64,000 bases of DNA from Morella rubra (Eukaryota > Streptophyta > Magnoliopsida > Fagales > Myricaceae): the NCBI GenBank assembly GCA_003952965.2, contig CM025852.1, positions 27,959,009 through 28,023,008 on the forward strand, read 5' to 3'. Of this stretch, positions 1 to 9,707 are shown piece after piece (the stretch's first letter is position 1; the number at the start of each line of letters is the position of its first letter). The notes under the pieces were generated by a model that worked only from the letters and a program-made list of their open reading frames with translations, did not search any database and was not told the DNA's origin. The translations under genes and the position numbers were made by a program.

Positions 1-29
1 AAGAGGAGTGAAAAAGTAAAAATTTTAGA

Positions 30-426
30 GGGTTAAATACATTTTGCCTCTTTATTTTTGAGATCATTTATATTTTGTACTCTGAAGTATTATTTTTGAC
101 ACATTAGACACTTTAAATTATATATTTTTTCACTTTAGACCTCGTATCTAAATTATTCATTAATTTAGACGGATTTCGTCAAAATTTTTACACATTGCCC
201 TCTTTATTTTTTGACGTATGTACACTTTGCACCCCGATGTTTAGACATATGTACATATTGCACTTCAGGTTTTGACGGAATTCGTCTAAATTAATAGGTA
301 ATTTAGGTGCGGAGTTCAAAGTGAAAAAATATATAAGTTAAGGGGGTCCAATGTATCAAAAATAATATATTAATGTGCAAAAGTGTAAATAATCTCAAAG
401 ATAAAAGGGTAAAGTGTATTTAACCT
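30..426. mobile_element. Foldback / Mutator-like MITE with long inverted-repeat arms
   Basis: The first part (about 31-215), read forward, closely resembles the reverse complement of the second part (about 255-425). Both arms begin GGTTAAATACA and carry the same order of words: a CTTT-rich block, TGAGAT, a TTTTTTCACTTT block and an ATTTAGACG block. Immediately outside lie AATTTTAGA (21-29) and AATTTTATA (427-435), an 8/9 match that looks like a 9-bp target-site duplication as made by Mutator-like elements. There is no coding capacity, so it is non-autonomous. The arms are imperfect, so it is not recent. Confidence 0.7.
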
Positions 427-1198
427 AATTTTATAAAAAATTTTGAAAAAGTAAAATATTTATAAAAATCCGTGAAAAAATGATGTTAGTAAAATTTTTG
501 TAATCAAGATAAAATTTTAGAGCGTCCAAAATTGATCTTTTTAGAGTAAACAAATATCTTGATGGAATGGACCCTGTGGACCACCATGTGTATACAGTAT
601 TTTGTCTTTGTTTCGAAGTTGTGGACAACACATAAGGGCCCAGTTCAACAGTTATCTACCGTTGTCCTAGGTTGTCAGGCTGTTTGGGACGAAAGAAATT
701 GGAGAGAAAGGAAAGAAAGAAATGTGGGCTATTTCGAAGATTTCTAGGTAAATTCGGAATATCTGGATTGTCTTTTTCCCCAAGTGTCAAGTCAATGAAA
801 GGATTCACATCTCATCGCTGGCCAACAGTTGAAATATAACTGCTTATCAATTTGGAGACAAACTCAAAGGATACAAGAGAGAACATATTGCCAATCAAAT
901 GGGCTGAGCTACCCATGTGGACCATGTCATATCAATTTGGGTTGGAGTCAGCTAGGCCCAATCATTTCAGTTCTAAGTCGTGTAATTTGGTCCCAAATTG
1001 CGAATGCACTCAACGGAGCGAACCCAGTTTCCTTCCAAAACACAGCTCTTCCAGCTTTTCTAGGGTTTCACTCTCCCTACTTTCAGTTCCCATTTCTAAC
1101 TAGTAGGGGTCTTTTCCTCTTCGTTTTCTGTTTTTGTTGTTCCATACTGATAGAAGTTGTTAAAGGCTGCGAGTTTCTGGGATAGTTTATATTAAGGA
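427..1198 (+). promoter_or_regulatory. Upstream region and probable 5' UTR of SAE1
   Basis: No protein is supported in this 770-bp interval; the short ORFs look random. The last 150 bp look like a plant 5' UTR. A telo-box-like TAGGGTTT (1061-1068) sits in pyrimidine-rich DNA, a common arrangement in housekeeping and growth-related plant genes. No clear TATA box was found. The transcription start is inferred only. Confidence 0.35.
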
Positions 1199-4100
1199 AT
1201 GGACGGTGAGGAGTTGACGGAGCAGGAGACTGCACTGTATGACCGCCAAATTAGGGTTTGGGGAGCTGATGCCCAAAGGAGGTATATTTTTATATTTAAA
1301 TGCATAGGCGTTTCTATTTAGTGGACTCTTTCATATTTCTTTTTTTTTCTTTTCTTTTCTTTTTAAATTCAATTGTGCGTGTGGATGAATTGGTTTTTCT
1401 TACTAATAAGTACAGTACCGATTTGTTTGCTTATCACTTTTTCAAGTCAGAAATTTCTAATTCAAGTTGGTTTTTTTATTTGCTTGTTGTAGACTGAGCA
1501 AAGCTCATATATTAGTGTCTGGAATGAAAGGGGCTGTTTCTGAGGTAAATCTAAATCTCTTCTAGGAATTGTCACTGGACCGTCTTGGATGTAGTTAGCA
1601 TATCGTTCTCTTGCTACTCGGGCAATGCTGACAGTATTGAATTTGATATTTTTGGGGTAGTTTTGCAAGAACATTGTTCTAGCTGGTGTGAGCAGTTTGA
1701 CATTGGTGGATGATCGGATTGCAACTGAAGAAGCGCTCTCTGCAAACTTTTTGATACCTCCCGATGAGACTGTGTATGGTGGGAAGACACTTGCCGAGCT
1801 TTGTTGCAATTCTTTGAAAGATTTCAACCCGATGGTTCGTGTTTCAGTAGAAAAAGGTTTACTCCATTTGTATGCATCTTAATATTTTGTCATTTTCTCT
1901 TCACCTTGCCAATGTTTTGGTTGGATGCTGGTTGGTATATGCATAAGATATGTACCAAAACTAGCCATGTTAACAAATTTTTCGATTTCAAACAGCTTGA
2001 CTACTTCATTGTGCCAGTAAATGAGATGATGTTTGATTAAACCGAAGCTTTCAATCATGCAGGTGATTTGTCAAGCTTTGGTGGGGAGTTCTTTGACAAA
2101 TTCGACGTTGTAGTTGTCAGTTGTTGCTCCATTGCGACCAAAGTATGGAAAAAACCTTGTTTTGCTTAATTTGTAGTTATGGCTTCTATTTAAGTTTCTC
2201 TAACATGTTCTAAAATTCTTGGCTGTAGAAAATGATAAATGAGAAATGCCGGAAGTTATTAAAGCGTGTGGCATTCTATACAGTTGACTGTAGAGATTCT
2301 TGTGGTGAGATATTTGTTGATCTGCATCACCATAGATTTTCAAAGGTGATCATGGTACCCCATCTAAGTTTTCACATTACTATGTTGCCAGGGTCGGTTT
2401 TTTTTTTTTTTTTTTTTTAATACTCTTTTTGGGTTATGCTTCAGTTATTTTAGCTGCACATTGATCTGGCCTTATCTGATATCTGTTGTTGGATGATTGA
2501 AAGGCTGAGAAATTGGGTTTCATGGCAGACATTGGTTTATTGACTTTAGTTTGTTGCTTTTATGTACATGGTTGTCTTATTTGCTATATAAAAGCTTGAT
2601 TCACATGAAACATGTGATTAGTTGTACTGTTATGTCAAGTGGACCCCACTTTACTGATGGATATCTCAGGGTGAGCATGTAACCTTCTTTTGAAAGTTAT
2701 TCTGCATCGATAATGATAGAGCTTTTTACAAGTGATTTCTGGAATATTAGAATTTGTGACCACTTCTCCCCTGAAAGTTTTGCACAGTAGAGGCCTGTGA
2801 GTTAAATGCGGGGTGGAACTTATTGTCTTTACCGATCTCAAGAGCCCCTGGACTGCTACGCCTCTGTTCTCAAATGTTTTAGCTTTGGCCCGTGTTTGCG
2901 ACTTGATGTTTTAGCTTTTAAGCATCTTGGTTATTTAGGCATATTGAGCTTGACAACATAAGCATTACTTATTTCCTTGCTCTGGCTTTATTTCATTGGC
3001 AGAAAAAACTCGAGGAGACCATAGAATGCGAACTGCTATATCCAAGTATTGAGGTATGACTTGTTTTTTCATGTTTCTCTTCATCGACAGTGGGTTTATT
3101 ACTCTTACTCTGGATGCCAGTTTTCCAATGAGCTTTACTTGCTCATTCATTAGCATGGAAATGGGTAGGGGGATTTATCCTATGATTTGAATCAACCCAA
3201 TTGCTGCCCTTATGAGTGGAACGCGACCACCACCCTACTGCAGCAGCTTTAGTTTCTTTTAAGCTTCATAAAAGAATCTTGACCTCTGTTCCTACAAGGA
3301 ATAAGTACTCGGGATACCTACCATGCTGTTGAAATAGCACTAGTTTCTTTTTTTTTTCTTTTTTTGCAAAACAGCAACTTTATTCATATCAGGAACGAAA
3401 AAATAGGAAACACAAAAAGAAAGAAACAAATCAAGGGGGATCAGTCCCCTCATACAACCAAAACAAATCCGAAAAATGCTCAATGAAAACGGGGGAGCCT
3501 CCGAGTGAAATCTTTGAGGAGGCCCAACGAGCCAAAAGGTGCGCAACCGAATTTGCACCACGATTAACATGTACAGCCCTCCACTCCTGCATATCACCTA
3601 AAAGATGATGGATATTAGAAACAACATTGCTGATTCTCCAATTCGTTATTAGAGGAAAACAATTTACAGCCCACATCACTTCTAAAGAATCGCATTCCTC
3701 CCATCTGAGCTGCCATTGCCTCCCCAACCAAAGGATGACTAGGCCCCACTTTCTGCACACAAGCTCCCACTACTCGCCCAAGATAATTACGAAGCACAGC
3801 TGCTACCGCAAAAAATTCCTCTCGAATGGCACAATCAGAATTTATTTTAATAAACCTAGGAGGAGGTTGCCATCCTTGACACCCTACTGATGTTTTGGTT
3901 TCCCAAGCTTCAGAGTGTTCTTGAGCAAGCCGATTAATCTGTTTAGAAAGGAGCTGCACCTCCGTAGACTTATCATCATGGACTTTTTTATTCCTAGCGG
4001 CCCATATTAAATCAGCCATATTTGTGGCAAAAATCTAGAAGCAATGCATCTCCTCAGCAGGAAGCCCAAGCAAAGCAACTGGATCAATAATACAATGAAC

Positions 4101-7100
4101 CCATTCCTGCATAGACATATGAGCATAAGCCTGTGAATCCATCTTCCAAGGAGATTGACGCCAGATAATTCTAGCAAATACACAATCTAGTAGGAGATGT
4201 TGGCTAGTTTCTACCCCACACTGACAGAGACCACAAAGAGTATCCTCCTCCTCACTACTCCCACCAATTCTTTCAGCCACCTTACCTCTAGTAGGAAGGA
4301 TGTCCCATGCAAGTTTCCACAATAGAATCTTGAGACGATCATGGAGCTTGAGACCCCATAGCCTTTTCCACGTTTTCTCCACATAAGGAGAATTCAGATT
4401 AAACCTCTGCTGGATCAAGGCACTATACATGGATTTTGTTGAAAATTTACCCGAGGTATCAAGAATCCAAACCAGTGCATCCCGTCTACTATTAATCTGG
4501 AGAGGAATTTTTAAAATCTCAGCCACCGAGCCACTAGAAAACAGCTGCTCCAACTTAACCAAGTCCTAGCGAGGAGGCTCGAGTAGTATTAAATCTGTCA
4601 CCATAAGCTCCTCATCCTCAACTCCCCCATAGTTTATCGCCTACAGAACAAAATTGGGCAAGGAAGGAATCCACGGATCCTTCCATACTCGGGTATTATA
4701 ACCATCCCCTATAATATTGCAAGCACCAATTGTAAGATGGGCCAGCACACTAAAAATACTTTCCCACACCCATGAAGAATTGTTGCCCACCTTAGATTGC
4801 CAACAGGAACCTGCCCGAAAATATTTGCTCTGTAATATCTTAACCCACAAGCTATCCTCCTCATGTACCATTCTCCAAGCTAGACGAGACACCAAGGAAA
4901 TATTCATTTCATGCATAAGGCCAAGACCTCCTACCCTTTTTGGAACACAAATGGACTTCTACGCATGGAGAGTAAGATTTCTGGTTGTTTCAGGACTAAA
5001 GCCCCACCAGAAACGGCAAAGCAGCCTATCAATTTCAGAACACCATGACTTCGTCATAACAAAACACCTTAGGGGGTAAGCTAGGATAGCAGTGGCCGCT
5101 GTCTTGATAAGAGTAGTTCTACCATAGAAGCTTAGCACGCCAACCTGAAATTCTATTTAACAGCTGATCTTTCAAATGCGCAACTGCATTAGTTTTCGAT
5201 CCATTTGCTTGAGTCTGCGCAATTCCAATATAGGTACCATAAGCTAGACAGAACCAAGGAAATAATTTCATGCATTAAGGGAACACAAATGGAACGCATG
5301 GAGAGTAAGATAGGACTAAAGCCCCACCAGAAACGGCAAAGCAGCCTATCAATTTCATGAATAACAAAACAGCTTAGGGGGTAAGCTTAGCAGTTTCCTA
5401 GATAGAAGCTTAGCACTGAAATTCTATTTAACAGCTGAAAATGCTGCATTAGTTTTCGAAATCAGCAATGGAAGACCCAAATGCTTAGCTTTGGGAGGCA
5501 ATTTTTTGAGTCGCAAAACATCCAATATAGGAATAGTAGCAGAACCAGTAAAGTTACCTAAAATGTAAAGAGGATTTTTCATAATTTACTTTTTGGTCAG
5601 ACCACTAGAATATTTATTAAGCAAACCTGAATAGCTTTAGCATCTCTCATAGTTGCCTTTGCAAAGATCATAAAGTCATCGGCAAAAAGTAAATGAGACA
5701 CAACCGGAGAACTCCTACTCAGCTTGATTCCCCGAAGCATTCCCTGCATTTCAGCTCGCACCAAAATCCTTGATAATATTTCAGAACAAATAATATAAAG
5801 GGATGGGGATAGAGGATCACCTTGATGAAGTCCCCTAGATGGAGAGAGGTTACAATAGGGAGCCCCATTCAAAAGGATAGAGAAAGTTGGAGTCGAAATA
5901 CACTGATGTATCCAACTAAGCCATTTTTCACTGAAGCTGAAAAGCTTCAGCAGCTGAAGAAGAAAACTTCATTCCACCCGGTCCTATTCTTTCTCCATAT
6001 CCGCCTTTACCACCATCCACCCCCCTTTGCCTCGTTTATGACCCGTCCCATGAAACAATTCCGCTGCCACGATGTAATTGTCCTGAATATTCCTACTCGG
6101 GACAAAAGCAAGCTAACAAGGTGATATCAATTTTGGCAAAAGACCTTTCAATCGTTCCGCCAAAATTTTGGAAATCAGCTTGTATATTACATTACATAGA
6201 CTTATGGGAGGAAATTGGCTTACTTTAGAGGCATTATCAATTTTTGGAATTAGGACGAGATTTGTTTGGTTCATTTCAGGCAACAAACAATCAGTAGAGA
6301 AAAACGCTTGGATAGCAGTAATAACGTCTGGTCCCACAGTGGTCCAAAAATGTTTAAAAAACATAACAGTCATACCATCGGGGCCCGGTGCTTTCTCCGG
6401 ACTCATCTTCTTAAGGGTGGTGAATATTTCTTCCTCATCCGGTAATCTAGTTAGAGCCTCATTATCTTTAGTTGTAATCTCCTGGTGCACAAGCCCATCC
6501 AAGTCTACAGGAAAACATGGGTCGCTAGATGTGAATAAGTTCGAGAAAAAAGCCAGAAATTCCTCTCCTACAGCCCTCCTACCTGAAATCCAACCCAGAT
6601 GCTCATTTTTCAGTCTGTCTATACGGTTCTTGCACCGCCGAATAACTGTTGAGGCATGAAAAAATTTCGTATTTAGTTCACTCGAGGTGAGCCAATTAAC
6701 ACGAGACTTTTGTTTCCACAAAAGTTCCTCTCGTTTCCACAAAAGTTTCTTGAATAGCAGTTTGTAACACTTACTTTTGTATGACTGCACCTGATGTCTG
6801 CTTCAGAGCTTAAGTTTACTGGTAGTAATGCTTGTTCCTTTCATTGCAGGAAGCAATTTTAGTACCTTGGAGAACTCTTCCAAGGAAAGTGTCCAAGCTA
6901 TACTTTGCTATGAGAGGTCTGCACAAAAAAAAGGCTTCCATACCGTGTCTTTCTGTCTTTACATGAGTTGGAACTCTTTGGATAGTAGTTAGGGGCTGCT
7001 TTTGGCATTTTCGTGGGAAGATTTCATCACCAGTTTCTTATTTTCATTTGAGCTTTTTGAGGTTGGATTTTAATTGGTTCCAGATTATCTGCATATTCAG

Positions 7101-7632
7101 GACAGTGACTAAATTATACTCACTATTGTTCCAGTTATAGAAAGGTTTGAGGAGGCTGAGGGGCGTAATCCAGGGGATGTTTCAATTGCAGATCTTCCTG
7201 GTGTTCTGAGGCTGAAAAAGGAGCTTTGTGAGGCAAATGTATTGTACGCTGAAGTTGTTCCTTATGGTCTACAGTAGTGTTTTTCATTTTCTCACCCTTG
7301 CTAGATATCATTGCAGTCACTTAATGAATCTCATGTTCCTGACGCGCTCCTTGGAAGATTGGTAACAGGTTCAAGAGAATTCCCTCCAGTTTGTGCCATC
7401 ATTGGAGGAATCCTTGGACAGGTGCTATATTGAACTATTTTGTAGCCATTATGTTCTTGGAACATTTGATACTTTTTGTTTGTTTGTTTGACGTGGTTTA
7501 GTATGAACTCTTTAGGAGGTTATCAAAGCAATTTCAGGCAAAGGGGAACCACTCAAAAATTTCTTCTTCTTTGATGCTATGGATGGCAAGGGCATAATAG
7601 AGGACATTTCAAAACCTAACAGTGGAGGCTGA
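1199..7632 (+). CDS. SAE1: SUMO-activating enzyme subunit 1 (E1 small subunit, SAE1)
   Basis: Non-catalytic half of the SAE1-SAE2 heterodimer, which adenylates SUMO and passes it to the SAE2 cysteine; acts mainly in the nucleus. Ten exons join in phase: 1199-1281, 1493-1544, 1661-1856, 2063-2142, 2229-2345, 3003-3053, 6850-6916, 7135-7238, 7317-7421, 7516-7632. Total 972 nt, 323 aa, about the length of Arabidopsis SAE1a. The protein is one ThiF/UBA fold. It opens MDGEELTEQETALYDRQIRV, has the Rossmann-type segment around NIVLAGVSSLTLVDDRIAT, carries AFYTVDCR in the middle, and near the end has CAIIGGILGQEVIK and GKGEPLKNFFFFD. No catalytic cysteine is expected in this subunit. All introns are GT-AG. 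Intron 6 (3054-6849) carries a LINE, yet every flanking exon is open, so the gene is probably functional. Confidence 0.93.
3345..6795 (-). mobile_element. Degenerate plant L1-type LINE inserted antisense in SAE1 intron 6
   Basis: Reading the minus strand, the order is: C-terminal half of ORF2 from about 6790 (FHASTVIRRCKNRIDRL), reverse transcriptase fragments (APGPDGMTV near 6370; LHQGDPLSPSLYIICSEIL and LLFADDF at 5597-5872), a zf-RVT connection (4035-4562, with LCGLCQCGVETSQHLLLDC), then RNase H of the RVT_3 type (3431-4019, with INSDCAI and ANSVAHLLARWA). The plus-strand T tract at 3350-3366 is the antisense poly(A) tail. Endonuclease and ORF1 are missing, so the copy is 5'-truncated. Frames are broken by several stops and shifts; it cannot move by itself. 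Target-site duplication is uncertain; TTGAA..TAGCA words occur near both ends but are not convincing. Confidence 0.88.
5235..5460. repeat. Shortened second copy of LINE segment 4880-5200
   Basis: This stretch repeats, in the same order, the words of 4880-5200 (ACACAAATGGA, GCATGGAGAGTAAGAT, AGGACTAAAGCCCCACCAGA, CTTAGGGGGTAAGCT, GAAATTCTATTTAACAGCTG, GCATTAGTTTTCGA). Many short pieces of 5-30 bases are missing between them. The retained words match almost perfectly. That pattern, conserved blocks with clean small losses, is unlike ordinary decay and could be an assembly or gap-filling product. Confidence 0.7.
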
Positions 7633-8727
7633 TCTGCCTTTCTGAGGGAAGATTATGAAAGTGGGGTTTTACAAGAAGAATGCCAAACTACTTTGTAGGG
7701 AATTAGAGAATTTCAGTCATGGATATCTGGAAGAAACTTACCCTAGTGGATATGTTATTTTTCCTAAGGTTGAAGCTTAAGACAACACTACCTTGTTAGA
7801 CAGACTGATTTTTTTTTTTTCTGCAATTGCTAATTAATATTAGGTTATGACACCTGATGGATGGAATTGTCAAGCGGTTCATGTACAAATTTTATATATT
7901 CTGTATCTAACTACGAAGTTGTGCATGTTTTCAGCTTTAATATTGAAAACCCAAGAATCGATTCTTTGGTCAAACTTTGTTGCTCATGCATCTGGCTATA
8001 ATTTGGAGTCGATGCCATTCTACAGACGAACTCGATTTTGATTTTGAAAATGCTTTTCCTCTTTTGAATTAGAGAGTTGCAACCATTGTTGAACTTATCT
8101 TAAATGTGAAAAGTGACAACCAATGAGGAAAGAGAGGAAATGAAACATGGATAAAGAAAGAAAAATAAAAAACAAGAGCAAGAGCAGAGGTAGAAGATTG
8201 TGCTAGAGCGCATCATAATGCTGTTTGATGCACAAGAAGACTAACCTCTGGGCCTTTTGCGTTAGTTCCTTTGCTGTGAGTTCAGCATCTGGAATTTTTG
8301 TTTATTTTGGGTGCTAGTTCCAGTCTTTGTAATTGAGAACGGGCTTGTCATGTCAGATACAGTGCCAAGAAGGAGAAACACAAAAATGAGAAAAGATAGG
8401 AGAGGTGAAGTGGAACGAACGACCGGAAAAAAACATGTCACTGAGGAGCGAAAGGAATTATCAAAGGCTAAAATAACGATCAGATCCGAGGAACCAAAAT
8501 GGGAAGCTTTTAAGATTGTTTAGTTATGCTTATCACAATCCGAAAATTAAAACTAAGACCAACTCAAACAGAATGCACTTCAAAAATATCAAATCAGAAC
8601 GTGGGAGGTTCTTATCCCGCAATAATCTCCTCACATTCAAATCAAACTCTCTCTCTCTCTCTCTCTCTCAAAAGACCATGTTTTGCATAGGCCATGATAG
8701 AATGAGAAAAAGGGAAGGGACCCCACC
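7633..8727. other. SAE1 3' flank and intergenic spacer
   Basis: Contains the probable SAE1 3' UTR and then AT-rich spacer. A CT microsatellite at 8647-8668 lies just before the next ORF, in what may be its 5' UTR. The ORFs in this stretch have no recognisable domain. Confidence 0.4.
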
Positions 8728-9483
8728 ATGAAAGGCTCCCGTATAGAAGAGAAGGAAGCTCAAGACGAACGACTGCACCACCAGTTCAATGTTCTGCAAC
8801 GAAACTGGGACTCCTATAAGCAGTCTAACCCCAGAACGCTTCGTAGATATTCAACACATTCGAAGGCCATGGCTAAAGCTGTTCAACTCCTTGACAGCTC
8901 TCCAAGACACCTCATGTCTTCCATTCAGCACAGATGTTCTCCTTCAGCGGGAGGGCCGTGGAAGATAAGGACCAATGGCTTGGCAGCGGAAGAGGTACGT
9001 AGAGAGCGAAGAGCGTTCATTGAGAAGGGTAGGTTGAAAGGGCGGCGTCTTTTTGAGGAAGTGGAGGGTGGTGATAGTGAGATGGATTTGGGAGGGAGAG
9101 AGACGACAGGTAATGGTTGGAATGGCTTGTCTCAAGGGTATGAAGTGAGATCGACGTCAGATTATGATCATAAATATGGATCTGGTGCGAGCAATGAAAT
9201 GCCTTTTTGTTTTCCGAGTTCTTCTTCATCATCTCCTTCTTCTTCTGTGTGTGGTGAAAATGTGGAAAGAGAAATTATGGAGGAGGAAAAGAAAGTGGTA
9301 GCAAGTGCGGAAACGAGGAGGAGATCAGTAGGTTATGGTGAAAGCGGTAATGGGAGATCAAGATGGACAGTTATAATCATGGGTTGGCTTATTGCTTCAA
9401 TTATATATGCAATTTGCGTTGTCCCGATGAGAAGCTTTGGTGGATGTCAAGATGAACATGAGAGGCTTTTAGTTCCAACTTGA
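8728..9483 (+). CDS. Uncharacterised plant protein with C-terminal membrane segment
   Basis: Single-exon ORF of 251 aa; family not recognised. The N-terminal ~110 residues are basic and helix-prone (QRNWDSYKQSNPRTLRRYST, EEVRRERRAFIEKGRLKGRR). A serine-rich stretch follows near residues 165-175 (PSSSSSSPSSS), then an acidic patch (EREIMEEEKK). Near the C terminus a ~20-residue hydrophobic segment (VIIMGWLIASIIYAICVV) ends about 24 residues before the stop. This topology would fit a tail-anchored or single-pass protein with most of its mass in the cytosol. The start is the first in-frame ATG; a 5' exon cannot be excluded. ORF length and composition support a real gene, but there is no functional assignment. 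Confidence 0.6.
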   Translation: MKGSRIEEKEAQDERLHHQFNVLQRNWDSYKQSNPRTLRRYSTHSKAMAKAVQLLDSSPRHLMSSIQHRCSPSAGGPWKIRTNGLAAEEVRRERRAFIEKGRLKGRRLFEEVEGGDSEMDLGGRETTGNGWNGLSQGYEVRSTSDYDHKYGSGASNEMPFCFPSSSSSSPSSSVCGENVEREIMEEEKKVVASAETRRRSVGYGESGNGRSRWTVIIMGWLIASIIYAICVVPMRSFGGCQDEHERLLVPT

Positions 9484-9707
9484 GAACTCTTCCTCACACT
9501 GTAATTTCTATGCACTGAGCCGTCCTTAATTGGTGAGTGATCGATGCTAGAACAGTTGTCTCTGCTAATATTTTCCCATATGGATCATGCCGATGAGTTA
9601 ATGTTTCTTGCTTTGATAACTTTGGCTTCAACATATACTTATCAACATATGCTTATCTTAAATAAGAAAGAAAAAAAAAGAAAAAAGAAAAAAAGAAATG
9701 GCATGAT

